From Sorghum bicolor (taxonomy: Eukaryota; Streptophyta; Magnoliopsida; Poales; Poaceae), in assembly GCF_000003195.3 (NCBI RefSeq), contig NC_012873.2:41534061-41598060 (forward strand): a DNA stretch of 64,000 bases. Direction: 5' to 3'. The notes under the pieces were generated by a model, which did no database searches, had not been told where the DNA came from, and saw only the letters and a program-made list of their open reading frames with translations. Shown piece by piece: positions 44,384-57,803 of the stretch. How positions within the stretch are numbered: position 1 is the first letter of the stretch; each line of letters opens with the position of its first letter. The position numbers and the translations under genes were made by a program.

Positions 44384-46562
44384 TGTAACAGAACCGCCCA
44401 AATTATAAGAGATTAAGCCCAATGGTGACCATTTGCAGAGTCAACCTATCGAGCTTAAGCCCATATAATCTCAGTAGTCCGTGAAATCTCGAAGGATTTC
44501 AAACCACATATCGTACATACAGCCAAGATCGTAATAAGTTCAGCGGTCACCATTCACAATTACATCCAGTTCGCATCATTCATCAAATATATCGGAGTAC
44601 TTAAAGTTATTACAAACCAAGTTCTCAAGTAGCGGAAGCTTCATAGTTTGAAAGTAACACACACACATTTAGTCTGATACAGTGCCATAGTTGATCATTC
44701 CCACAAAAGCAAAAGAGAAGGTACAGTGACCATCGCCCTTGGTCTAGTCATCACCCATTGCTGGGTACAAGCAGTGAATGCAATAACCATAGTACATCTG
44801 CCCATCTGCAAAACAACATGGGAAAGGAACCCTGAGTACGAGAATGTACTCAGCTAGACTTACCCGTCATAAACCAAAATAAAGACTCTTCAAGGATCAT
44901 GTAGGCTGTATGGTGGGATAGCAGAGACTTTTGCGTAAAAGCATTACTCCACTAAAATATAGCCTGATAGCCTTTCTTCTTTTAATTAGCTCAAGTTAAA
45001 TATTATCATTACCTATTATCTAGGTTTTCACCGGTACTATTACAAACAAGTGTGGTGATATGATGGTACCTCATCATAGCATTCATAAATCATTTATCAT
45101 CATAACCCAAGTGTTCCATAGTCCTTACTACGAGGACGAAGCTCATGTCAAGTGCTCACTATCCAGGAGCGATGGCGATTCGAATCGATTTCTGACCAGC
45201 TGGCGAGTTTATTCTCCACACAAACCACACTCACTGATCAAGTGAGCTACAGATCACCGTATTGCACTATCCAGGACCAATTCGCGGGTTCGACAGGCAC
45301 CGCCCGTACCCGAGGACCGTTCCGGCGACCGAGGTATCCAAGGTATACCAAGGTTGCGCGCCGCACCCTCGTCGTTCTCCTCAACCATCACCAATACAGC
45401 GCGTACATCGGGCCGATTCTCGGCCCGGATAGTGCTCAGGCTTCGCGGTCGGAACGACTTATCCTTCCAGCTAAGTGTGGGGCATGCGTTCAACATGACA
45501 AGAGGGCCGTCAACGATCGGTCCTTAATCGACACAGGCAGGGGCACTACGGTCAACTCCACCATAAGACCCTGCCCGGTCTCAAATTTGTTCCCACACTT
45601 GGTTACTTTCCTCAAAGCATTATCAGCTAAACAAACAGGTGCCCACCTATATCTCGCAGGTGACAGGAAATCACCCGACTTCTACCGTACTAAGCAAGCT
45701 AAGCAATAGACTCCGAGCCTATCTACATAGGACAAGGTAGATAAACAAGTGGTGATATCAAGGAGTATATATATGCATCAACGGTATCAAGCAATTCCTA
45801 TCACTTAAATGCAACATAGTAGAACAAGCATGACATATCATTTAAGTTAGCGAGAATAGGGAGACTTAGAATGCTCCGGGGCTTGCCTTTCTCAAACGTG
45901 CTCGGCTTGTGGTCCGGGCACTCCTGCAGCTCTTCTCTGGGCTCTGGTCCTCCCAGAAGTTCCTGCTCCTGGGTCTCCTCCTGCTCCTTAGGTCCCACCT
46001 CATTCTCCTGCGAGCCTGTATGATGCATGTGTGCTCATGAGTGGAGTGCGAGATACCCAGGGTGCAATGCTTATGCAAATGGTTACCAAATGACCATGAC
46101 ATGGTGCATAGATGACATAGGTGGTTATTTCTACAATGTAGTCAACATCATCCAAGAACATGTACTCAAATTAAGCATCTATTGCATTCTCTGCTACAAG
46201 TTACCTTCATGATTAACCAGCAAGCTAACATGATGCTTCAAAGATACACCAAACACCCTTTTATTCTATTTAATTTATGCACAACAATTCATAATTTATT
46301 TAATCACTATTGGACCTACAAAAGTAGCATCTGTTTCTGTTTATGAATAAATTCCACAAAAATTATAGCAGATCACTAGTCAACCATAAAGTCTACCATA
46401 AATTTCTCATAATATTTGGACACTTATTTTGGCCTACAAAAATTACAAGATTACTCCATATAATTAGGTACAAATACCCTACTGTTGACAGCAGATTTCA
46501 TATTTTTATAAATTACTAGTTAACATAAGAAACACCCACCAAAATTTCCAGATTAATTGCAT
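44384..46562. mobile_element. Gypsy LTR, subfamily A, left part
   Basis: Starts TGTAACAGAACCGCCC and shares ordered blocks with the old LTR at 11676 (CATCACCCATTGCTGGGTA near 44750, ACCATCGCCCTTGG) and, less closely, with the complete element's LTRs. It interrupts the Copia ORF at 44383 and is itself interrupted at 46563 by the complete chromovirus. It resumes at 62377 and runs past the window end. The ORFs at 45152 and 45254 overlap on opposite strands and are not genes. Confidence 0.75.
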
Positions 46563-49500
46563 TGTCACAGAACCGACCAAATTATAAGAGTTCAAGTGTA
46601 GAAACGATCGACAAGCAATCAAGTTTCCAAACTTGAGCCCATATAATCCCGGTAGTCAACTGAAATCACGAAGGATTTCAAACCAATTCGCAACAAACCA
46701 AGATCGTAATAGTTCAACATAAATACAACGAATGTTACATAGTCATTCATTGCCGTCGAAGCGGCACCACATCGGAGTCATTAAGTTATTACAACCCAAG
46801 TTTGAAGTAGCGGAAGCAAAATAATTACACACACTTGTTCAAAGTTCAGTTCACAAGTTTTTGTTATTGCCAGAGTCTACACCATCCTTCCAAAAGCAAC
46901 AGGTATGAGTTTGTTAGAGAACCGTGCCCAGCGGTTAGTCCTCATCCCCAGCGGATGGAGACAGGTCTTGCAGAAGCCGTCATAAAAGATGTCATCTGCA
47001 ACAGGTGGGAATAAACCCTGAGTACGAGAATGTACTCAGCTAGACTTATCCGTCTAGTAAAACATAAAAGACACCAAGGATCATGCAAGGCCAATATCGA
47101 TTAGGGCTAGTTGACTCAACATTTGCCAAAAGCTTGCATTAAAACTAACTTATTGTGGAAGCATCATGTTTATTTATTATCAGCCTACCACTAGATTTGC
47201 ACCTATACTAAAGCACTTCACTTGATTATTACAAGCAATAATAACCATATCAAGTTCATCATATGTTCTTTCTTGCTATCATCGTTATCATGAACCAAGT
47301 TCATTAGTGAATGCTACATTTGCCGCTGCTCTGTCAAGTTCTCACTGACCGGGAGAGACGGCGATTCGAATCAAATTCCTATCCAGCTGGAGGTGTATTC
47401 CTAGCACTCACCCAAGCATCCCCCGTCGGAGAGCCAACGGGTCACCTTTGGTACGACTCAGGAATCGCGGCTCCGATCAGCGCCGCACTCCTAGGGCTAC
47501 CACTCTGCCAGGGAGGTCAGGAATTTTAACTCACTTGCCTTTGGGCTTACGCTAATGGTCCCCCGCACACCGCACTTCCTCCGGTAGTGCGCACTTTATA
47601 CTTGCCGGTCTTCCGACCTGAGTCATACTACTCGGCTTCGCGGTCGGAACGAGTTATCCGGCCAACTAAGTGTCAGGCATGCGTTCAACATGACAAGAGG
47701 ACGTACAACGGTCGGTCCTTAGCTGCCACAGATGGAGTTACTACAACCATGGAAAACTCCGCCCGGCTTAAGTCAATTTAATCAGGTTCCATCCACGATA
47801 GCACATATAGACCATCGTGATCTGACACAACCCTATATCGCACAGGTGACAGGAAATCACCCGACTTCTACCGATTAAGCATGGCTAAGCTGCTACCCGA
47901 TCCTAACTCTACGACCAAGGTAGGGTAAATTATCTGGACAAGGATGGAGTAAAGTGCAGCAAAGGTTTCATCACAACTCCTATACTTAATGCATCAATAG
48001 ATATAACATATTAAATAAACTTTGAAAAGTAAAGGGAGGCTTAGAGGGCTTGCCTTTCACGAACGAAGCTGGCTCGTGATTTGGGCACTCAACTTCTTCT
48101 TCGGGCTCCTCGAGTCCGACTGGCTGGACCTCGACCTCCTGGCTGCCCTCCTGGCCTTCGGGGTTCACTTGCAGATCGAAGGAGGCTGCCACGTCCGATG
48201 CACCTATTGCATGCTCGGTGAATGAGAAGGTGTGCATACAAAAAGAATGAATGCTTGATAACATAAGTGAACCACTGGATACTCATTTACGGAGCAATAG
48301 TTATAACAAGTTCACACAAGTTAACAAGTTAACTTAGCCCAAAACCTATCATGATATCCTATAACAGCAAGCATCAAACAGCAGGATTAGCTCAGTAAAC
48401 AGATCATAACTATTGCCACAAAGATCCAACAAACTTAAGTGAGGACATTTTGGAAAGCTTATGAAATTGTCTACAAATCATCTTTGAACATGACAGCAAG
48501 ATTCATAAGTTAAAGAAGCCATTTAAACAAAGTTCCAGGTTCTGTCCCAGAAAAACAGAGAGCACCTATTTGTGGAACCCAACTTGGAACAGCCATAACT
48601 TTTAAACTACTCGACCAATTGATCCCAAATTTAAACCACAGCTAGTTCAATAAGTTTACAACAACTTTGATTTAGACAAGTTTCCCAGAAAACCAAGTTA
48701 TCATTAAGCAAAAGTTAAAGTACTCCCTTGCTGTCCAGAACAGCTTTTAACCCACCAATTAATTATTTAATGATATAGCCAAAACATAAACAGTGTCAAC
48801 CACATAACTTATAAATACAAGCATGTCATAAGGTTACCAGAACATCAGATGATAACTCTCAAACATTTACTTAACAAGGCATTTATTAAATAATTCTAGA
48901 AAGGAGAATAATTACCAGATACTAGCAAAAGTACCCAGAAAAATCTACAAAAATTACAAAAGCACAAGTAGGGCATCAAGGCATCACCATAAAAATTTCA
49001 GAGCAATTGCACATACCAAATTAAAGATATACATTTAACATGTGACAAGGTGTTTATTTCATAAATTCAGAAACATGACTTATATGGTGTCAAACAATAG
49101 ATTTCAGATTATTTACATATTATAAATGCCATAAACAAGTTTACCACCTAAGTAGAACACCAGCATAAGCACCAATTATTTTATATGATTTAATCAAGGA
49201 AACAAGCCAAATCTCAAACATAAATTACATATTGAAGCTGCAGTACTTCAAAAATCATGAAATATTTATCAAAGCACTCTAATACCACACAGAGACTACC
49301 ATAAAATTTTCATGGCAAACTAAACAGTATAACCAGAGATATGAATTTATCCATGAATAACAAGGTTAAATCCTTAATAAATATTTTCCCAGAAAACATG
49401 GTTCATTTTATATTTTTATTAAAAACTAGCCATCTCAAGGAATACCACAATATTGGTTTCACCATTTTTGGATCTCAGAAACAGGAGATATGATTTTTGC

Positions 49501-51149
49501 AAGAAAGCCAAAAATCTGGATTTGAATAAAAGAAAAGGAGGGAAGTGAGGTGACACTGACAGTGGACCCCGCATGTCAGGGTCGTCTTCCTCACCGCCGA
49601 GGCGACTCTCGCCGGCGATTTCTCCACGACGGCGAGGTCTCCGGCCAAACCAAGGGCACCATTGTGATCCCCAGACTCTAGCGACTCGATTGATCCCCTT
49701 TTCCCCATGGCGGAGCCACCGGAAGGGGCTCGCCGTCGATCATGGCGGCTCGGCGGAGGTGCTCGGCGTTACGCCGGAGTCCTCAGGCCAGTAGAGCGTG
49801 ACCTAGGGTTTCCTACAGCACCAGCGGACTACGGCGAAGCTTCCTAGGTACGCGGCTTGGCTTGAAACATCGTGGAACACGCTGGCCACGAGAGCGCCCA
49901 TCTCCGGCGGAAACACGGCGGCGCTGCGCATCGTGTCCGGCGACGGTGGGTTCTGTAGAGCGTCCACCAAGTGGCGCAAACGCTTGCTAGGAACCTAAGC
50001 AACCTCTAGGACCTAACCAGAGAAGACGGGCGGCTTCACAGGGCTCGGCATTGAGTTCGCCGGAAAAGATGGTCACGGCGACCCGATTTGGGGGAAGAAG
50101 GAAATGGCGGCTCACCGGTGGATTTCACAGCAAGATGAAGGGTGGAGAATGGAGAGCGGCTCACGGCGGAGCTATGGGCGGAGTTTGGTGGACTGCGACG
50201 CAGCGAGGAGCGCACACGAGCTCGCCGGAGTGAGCTCGCGACGGTGAGCTCGCTGCGGGCGCTCTTCTGGCGAGAGAGTGAGTGAAAGGAGAGAGTGGAC
50301 GCGTCCACTGCGTCTAGGGCGTCGCCGTGGAGGTCATGCGCACGCTGAGAGTTAACGAGCGGGGCCAACGCCGGCGTACGGGCGCCAACTGGCGGACAGG
50401 TGTCGTCGTGGACGTGCCCTGGACGTCCACGACGACGAGCTCTGCTCTGAATCAGGTGACGCGATCAACGACTGACAGAGCGACTTCGTTGACGAATAAC
50501 TTCCAAACCAGAGCGAGTTAGGAGATGATGCAGTTGACAAAGTTGGAGTTCCAATCGAGTTCTACAAATTGTCAACTAGAGCAAAAGCCAGATCGGCCTG
50601 GATTGAGAGATATAGAGTTTTCAAAACCGATCAAGCAAACTGTTTTCGTTCGAGGACTTAGAAAATTTCCTAAGTGTTGGAAACAGCCCCAAATCTGCCT
50701 TGTGGGTCAATTTTGAGCTATTTGTGATCATTTTCATGAGATGGCCATAAAACAACTTTTGTTCCTTATAAAATTTGCTACAACTTTGCTGTAGAAAGTT
50801 TTGACATGCAAACATTTTATGAAACACTTTTTAAAAGCCTAAGCAAAAGAGGTTTCTAGGGCCTATTTGTATAAGTATGACTTAAGTGTTTATTTTGGAG
50901 AAGTGATCAACATGAACATTGTTCCCAAGGTTAAGTTAAACATAGATAAACTAATTACCGAGGCATAGAGCATAAACACAAGCATGGTTCACTCAAGCAT
51001 AAGCATAGGAAGACTACTAACAATTTAAATCACACATTTGCATGGAATGACATGGCTCAAGATAGATGATGATCATGATATGCTTTGAGTAGATGATGAT
51101 GCTCATGCTATGCACATGATTAATGCAACCATAACACTGGGGTGTTACA
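46563..51149 (-). repeat. 3' LTR of chromovirus
   Basis: On the plus strand it reads TGTCACAG ... GTGTTACA; in element sense TGTAACACC ... CTGTGACA. It is 4587 bp. It is AT-rich apart from a GC-rich block at 49550-50450. It matches 57818-62376 along its length, with small indels, including a segment at 48655-48690 that is missing from the other copy between short AAGTT repeats. Open frames within it, such as 50368-50036, are shared with the other LTR but have no recognisable domain. Confidence 0.95.
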
Positions 51150-51162
51150 GCCCTCCCCCCTT
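51150..51162 (-). other. Polypurine tract
   Basis: In element sense the sequence is AAGGGGGGAGGGC directly before the 3' LTR, the primer site for plus-strand DNA synthesis. Confidence 0.85.
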
Positions 51163-51191
51163 ACAAAAATCTCGTCCCAAGATTTGAAAGC

Positions 51192-54100
51192 TTACTGATT
51201 TTCAAAGAATGTTTTGTAAACTTCTTTTAAATAATCCTCCGTCTCCCAAGTGGCATCTTCTTCCCCGTGGTTACTCCACAACACTTTGTAGAATTTAATC
51301 ACACGATTACGAGTCACCCATTCCTTGCGGTCAAGAACCGCTACAGGTGTTTCTTCATACACCAAGTCTGACTTCAACTTGATATCTCAAACTTCCACTC
51401 GTTCCTCCGGTACACGAAGGCACTTCTTTAATTGTGATACGTGGAAGACAGGGAAAATAGCTCGAAGTGCAACTGGGAGTTGAACTTTGTACGCCACATT
51501 CCCTTTCTTTTCGAGAATCCGATAAGGTCCCACATAGCGAGGTGCAAGCTTTCGCTTGACTCCGAACCTTTGTACACCCTTCATCGGAGACACCTTGATA
51601 TACACATGGTCACCAACTGAAAACTCAATCGGCTTCCTTATTTTGTTGGCATAACTTTTCTGACGAGCTTGAGCAGCTTCCAGATGTTGCTGGATGGTAC
51701 GGACTTGCTGCTCTGCTTCGCTCACGAAATCGATGCCATAATACCTTCGCTCTCCGGCTTCTACCCAATTCAACGGGGTTCGACACTTTCGACCGTACAG
51801 GGCTTCAAATGGAGCCATCTTGATACTCTCCTGATAACTATTGTTGTAGGAGAACTCAGCTAATGGCAACCACTTAACCCAAGAACCTTTTGAAGAGAGA
51901 GCACATGCCCTCAACATGTCTTCTAGGATTTGGTTAACCCGTTCAGTTTGACCAGCCGTTTGGGGATGATAAGCAGAGCTACGGACTAAATGAGTACCAA
52001 TCTGCTCATGCAGACATTCCCAAAAACGAGTAGTGAACTGTGGTCCACGATCTGATACAATAGTTCAAGGCACACCATACTGACGAACAATGTGCTCGAA
52101 ATACAACTCTGCATATTGATGTGGACGATAGTCAGTTCGAACTGGAATAAATCGAGCAACCTTGGTCAAACGATCTACAATCACCCAGATGGAGTCGTAA
52201 CCCTTAACAGAAGTTGGGAGTCCAACGATGAAATCCATGCTGACTTCTTCCCATTTCCAAACAGGAATTGACAAGGGTTGAAGCAAACCAGCTTTCATGT
52301 GAACAGCCTTCACACGACAACAATTGTCACAACGAGCGACAAAAGCAGCGATCTCCTTTTTCATCTTTGTCCACCAAAACAGGGGTTTTAGATCCTGATA
52401 CATCTTGCTGCTACCAGGATGGATAGACAATTTGGATGAATGAGCTTCAGACAAGATCTGATTTCGCAGCTCACGGTCCTTTGGGACCACTAGTCGATCT
52501 TTGAACCAAAGAATTCCGTTCTCGTCGACTCGGAAATGCTTGGTTTCTTCTTCCTTCATTTTCCTCTTTATATGGTGGATGCCTACATCTGTTTGCTGCA
52601 ATTCGATGACTCGATTGCGAAGAGTACTCTCTAGAGAAATCTGGTGGAGCACAAGTGGATGCATAAGATGTGACAACAACGGTTCTTCCACTTGGACAGA
52701 GTGACAGTGCGCTTTCCGACTCAAAGCATCTGCAACCACGTTTGCCTTGCCCGGACGATAGTGCACTTGTAGATTATAATCTTTAATCAACTCAAGCCAC
52801 CTTCGCTGCCGCATGTCCAGTTCAGGTTGAGTGAAGATATACTTGAGGCTCTTATGATCAGTGTAGATATTACACAGATTACCCAGCAAATAATGCCTCC
52901 AGATTTTCAAAGCATGAACAACTGCCGCCAATTCTAAGTCATGAGTAGGGTAATTGACCTCATGCTTTCGAAGTTGGCGTGAGGCATACGCGATAACGCG
53001 ACCTTCCTGCATTAACACACAGCCTAAACCAATACCCGACGCGTCGCAGAAGACATCGAAGGGTTTCTCGATATCAGGCTGAGCTAGAACAGGAGCTGAT
53101 GTCAACAATGTCCTCAACTTGTGGAATGCCTCTTCACACTCAGGCGTCCACACAAACTTCTCATCTTTCTGAAGTAGACGAGTCATAGGCTTGGATATTT
53201 TTGAAAATTCTGGAATGAATCGACGGTAATACCCAGCCAAGCCAAGAAAACTCCGAACCTCATGTACCGAAGTTGGAACTTTCCAATCCAGCACTTCTTG
53301 CACCTTAGCCAGATCCACCGATATGCCTTCTTCAGATAAGACATGGCCCAAGAAAGGTACTTTCTTCAGCCAAAACTCGCATTTGCTGAATTTTGCATAA
53401 AGCTGCTGCTCCCGCAAACGCGACAACACCACACGCAGATGCTCTGCATGCTCCTCTTCATTGCAAGAATATACCAAGATATCATCAATGAAGACCACCA
53501 CAAACTTGTCCAATTCGGGCATGAACACCGAATTCATGAGATACATGAAGTGAGCAGGTGCATTTGTAAGACCGAAGGACATGACGAGATACTCATACAA
53601 CCCGTACCTTGTCGAGAAAGCTGTCTTAGGTACATCTTCAGGACGGATCTTGATCTGATGGTACCCAGATCGCAAATCGATCTTGGAGAATACCTTGGCT
53701 TTAGACAACTGATCAAACAAGATATCAATGCGAGGAAGAGGGTATTTATTCTTGATGGTCACCGCATTTAGGGGACGATAGTCCACACACATGCGCAAAG
53801 ATTGATCCTTCTTCTTCACAAAGATAGCCGGACAACCCCATGGAGAAGAACTAGGACGGATAAGACCCTTCTTCAACAACTCATTCAACTGGGTCTTAAG
53901 CTCAGCTAACTCATTGGGTGGCATTCTATAAGGTCTTCTAGAGATAGGAGCGGTACCGGGAATCAATTCAATTTTGAACTCCACATCCCGATCTGGAGGA
54001 AGCCCGGGCAAATCATCAGGAAATACATCCGGGAACTCACACACCACCGGAATGTCCTAAATAGCCTTAGATGTAACTGCATTCACAGTGCTACGGATTT

Positions 54101-55553
54101 GAATATCACGAGGGAGTTGCACTAGAAATGCCTCCTTGGTATTCGGGTCTTTCAACATCACTACACGAGTGGTGGTGTCGATAAGAACTCTATTGCCACT
54201 CATCCACTTCATCCCCAGAATTACATCTATGCCCACACCGAGTAGAACAACCAAATCAGCAAGAAACTGACGGCCTCCTATTTCCAGAGTTGCCCCCAAA
54301 ACCACTTGATTGGTGGAAATATCATTTCCCGCAGCACTAATACAATAACTGCCCTTATCAAGTGTAATTGCCTTGATATTATGCTTAGACACAAATTCGG
54401 AACTCACAAAAGAATGCGATGCTCCAGAATCAAAAAGCACAAGTGCGTCACGTTGGTTAACCAGAAACTTACCAGCCGTAACTACCTCACCAGCAGGGAT
54501 TGCTTCCACAGTGGTGTAGTGAACACGCCCCTGGCGGACGTTCCCCTGGTTGACTTTCTTCGGCGGGTAAGGACAGTTGCTCTGCCAATGCCCGATCTGA
54601 TTGCAGTTCCAGCACGGACGGTTGGCAGGTGGAGTCTTGGCATAGTTGGGACCCGTGTTGCCCCTAGGAAGAGCAATAGAGTACCCCTTGCGGAAACCCG
54701 TCTTCGCCTGATTCTTCTTCATCGGAGGGCGATACCGCTGGTTAGGCGTTGGAGCACGGAACGGTGGCTTAGCTGCCACTGGAGCCTTGGACTGAGATGA
54801 CCCTGTCCCGGCCTCAAAAGCCCTCTTGCGAGTCTTGGTCGCAGTGTACACAGTGCTATAGTTCTCTTGAGTGAGAGCATCACTGACAAACTCATTGAAA
54901 GTTACACACTTAGTGCGGCCCATAGTCTTCAGCAACTTGGGGCCCAAACCCCGCTTGAAGCAAGCAATCTTTTTCGCCTCTGTGTTCACAAACTCAGGAG
55001 CATACCTAGACAAATGATTGAAAGCATGCAAATACTCCTTCATAGTTTTGTTGCCCTGGGTTAACTGCATGAACTCAGTATGCTTCATCTCCATGACACC
55101 AGGAGGAATGAAATGCCCCTTGAAAGCTTCACGGAAAAGATTCCAGTCAAGCACAGTGTCGGCTAGAAGAGCTTCTCGGTACTGATTCCACCAGATGCCT
55201 GCCGGACCTTGCAGTTGATGAGCTGCATACTCTGCCTTCAAACCTTCAGTCAATCGAAGCAAGCGGAACTTTTGTTCCACCGTGTTCAGCCATTCTTCAG
55301 CTTGAAGGGGTTCTTCAGCTTCTCTGAAAGGTGGGGGCTTTGTATCCATGAAGTCCTTGAAGCTACTGTACTGGTTAGGAGCTGGCCCTTCATGTGCATG
55401 ACGACCACCCTGATTGGCCATCCGATTGATGGTCTCAGTGAGCATCCTCTGATTTTCCACCATCATTTGCATTAACTCAACAGGATTTGGTGGCGGAGGA
55501 GGAGGTGGATTCATGTTTGCACGCTGTTCCGCACCTCGGGTGCCACGAGACAT
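51192..55553 (-). pseudogene. Chromovirus gag-pol with three in-frame stops
   Basis: A single phase runs from ATG at 55553 to the stop at 51192-51194, broken only by TAG (54057-54059), TGA (52065-52067) and TGA (51387-51389); there are no frameshifts. Order: Pro-rich N-terminus, gag core (about residues 85-190), zinc knuckle CWNCNQIGHWQSNCP (about 313), protease FDSGASHSFVS (about 374), reverse transcriptase ([13 protein letters not shown] near 53670, FIDDILVYS near 53480), RNase H ([11 protein letters not shown] near 53050), integrase zinc finger ([10 protein letters not shown] ... CDNCCRVK, about 52460-52310) and catalytic D ([10 protein letters not shown]), with the second D just beyond the first TGA (SDRGPQF) and E in TAGQTERVNQ, then a chromodomain (VIKFYKVLW, EEDATWET) at about 51300-51240. 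The TAG separates protease from RT. I take these as decay, not programmed readthrough. Confidence 0.92.
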
Positions 55554-55914
55554 CTGTAAAGACACAGTCAGTGAGCATTGATGATGACAAGATTTGCCGT
55601 AGAAAAACTTATATTTATGCCTGAAAGTATTCGAGAGAATAGCTTTACAGAAAAGGCACAATAATTCAATTCCACAAAACAACATCACCAATCCAACACA
55701 TGACAGAGATATCCGCAATATGCACCACAACGGAAAACATCGTCATAACATCACGAACATGTTAAGATTGCACATTGGGTCCACAAAGTTATTACACCAT
55801 CCCAGTACATGCCATGAGTCACGGTCAAAGTTCCAAATTACAACATGGTTACAAAAGCATCACCGCTAGCTGCCAGACTACAAAAGATCCTCACATGACA
55901 GTACCCACTACTCC

Positions 55915-57000
55915 CTACACTCCAGGCTCGTTGTCCGAGTCAGCGTCGAAGATCGCCTCTCCATCCTCATCGCTAACCGGCTCAAGCTCCTCGTCCTCCA
56001 CGTCCTCATGCAAAGGTGGTGCAGCCGCTGCTGGTCCATCGACCTCCATACCATCATCATCGGCCACAATCACCTGAGGTCCCACCTCTGGATACACGGG
56101 TATAGGGCGAGGAATAAGGTGTAGCAAGTTGTTGAGGCGGTGAATCTCCACAAGACCAGCCTCAATCTGATCCTGCAGATAGTTCTCCCGCTCAAGCGAC
56201 TGAACTCGATGCATCTCCCACGCTCGGCGCCTGTTCTCCGACACGCGGAGTGCAGTGTCCCTCTCACGAGTGATCTGCACCAAGCGCTCCTACACTGTCT
56301 CCTTCTCTCTAGCTAACTGACCCATCTGATCCTGCTTATGATCTCTCTCTCTAATGGCCTTCACCCACTGCTGCCTACGGTACTCCGCAATGTCTTCCCA
56401 GTCATTGCGGTCCTTCTGAGCTTGCTCCAGGAGTCTAGCTTGCTTGCGAAACTTGCGAGCACGCTTTTCAGTCTTCCGTTGCATCTCCTGAGCCTGGCGA
56501 ACAGGCACCATCACCTGTGCATAGGTGTCCTCTCGCTAACTGATCAGCTTGAGCACAGCCATCATAGCACTCATAGCAGGACTAGAACTCTCAGCTCTCT
56601 CTCCCCTGCCTCGAACCAAAGCACAACCATCAGCCTGTTTCCACTCCGCTGCTGCTAGGTCAGCACGGGGAATGGAAGCCGCTGGTCCTCCCGTCAGCTC
56701 ATCGCCACACCTCTGACAGATATCGAGTAGGATAGTCTGGGCTGCAACCTGAGCTGCCTCCTGAGGAGTCTGCCCATCTGAGCTACAAGTCCAGCCTGTC
56801 CATGCAGGCTTGTCCCCATGCGGAGGGACAACTCTCTGCACAGCAAACCACTGTACCCCTCCTGTGCTCTCCAACTCCCACCAAGAATACTGAGGTGGCT
56901 CAGTATACCCGACAGTCTGTAACACTCTCCAGAGCAGGGTAGGAGTGCCAAACTCGCTCAAGAAAGTGTCACTGGGACGGGGTGAAGCGGGTGCGTCCAT
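55915..57000 (-). pseudogene. Extra ORF upstream of gag, with two stops
   Basis: One phase from ATG 57000 to 55915 is broken by TAG at 56536-56538 and TAG at 56290-56292, with no frameshift; total about 361 codons. The N-terminal ~100 residues contain PPQYSWWELE, WFAVQRVVPP, AWTGWTCSSDG and TPQEAAQVAAQTILLDI, a helix-strand-strand-helix order that resembles a double-stranded-RNA-binding fold (inference by pattern only). A charged coiled-coil-like middle (RKFRKQARLLEQAQKDR and onwards) follows, then an acidic tail with EDVEDEELEPVSDEDGE. It is separate from gag and on the same strand. I do not recognise a named family. Its preservation in phase shows that it was a coding gene of the element. 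Confidence 0.75.
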
Positions 57001-57803
57001 CTGTGGAAAGAAATAGGAATACCATGGGTAAAAGAGGATTAGTTTAAGCAATATTTATTTAATTAAAAGGGATGAAATTGTAAGGAAAGGAGTAGACAGA
57101 ATGTATGTATGAATGCGACATGATGCATGCACGAACCGTACGTCCTCACAAACTTAGAAAATTAATATTCTAACGGATATACGGTGGCATACATTCGTCT
57201 CTTGATACGATAACTATTGATTTACACGTGCGCTATTAGAGTACCTGCAGAAAACTTCATTTCAGCCCAAAAGGTCCCAATATCTCACTCAAGAAAGCAG
57301 TAAACTAAGTGCACATTGCTTGGACATGCCCAACATGCACAAACAATGACACCACAGCTACCCGAGAAATTAAATGCTCCCCAATTAAGTTTCTTTCGCG
57401 GTTCCATGGTTTTGACACGTAACCACTCCAGAAAACCACCGCGAACACTCCCCTAGACCGCCGTTTGGACGATCATGCTCTCACAGCTCACACTTGGTAG
57501 AGCGTAGGTGCGACGTTGCATAATTTAAATCTAGCGACATATGTGGCTACTTCACATATGAAGGCTACCTCCACCATTAGACCACAGGGTAGCATAGTGC
57601 GGTCATCACACATCCATACCTGACTACTGCCGGAGTTGCATAAATAAAACCCCCCAAGTCAGTACTTAAATAGCCACCTATAGTCCTTATGTGGGCAAGG
57701 AGGATTCGACCACTGGCATAACTTAAATTTTGATTTACACCATTTTATTTAAAAACTCTTTTGGTTTTAAATACACAAACACTGCATTTATAATGCTGAA
57801 CTT
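57001..57803 (-). other. Leader of chromovirus between PBS and extra ORF
   Basis: About 800 bp of non-coding sequence follows the PBS in element sense; packaging signals would be expected here. I see no ORF or repeat of note. Confidence 0.5.

Noticed and set aside
45152..45709. 185-codon ORF in the subfamily A LTR
   Set aside because: The homologous region of the LTRs at 11676, 46563 and 57818 does not keep this frame, so it is chance.
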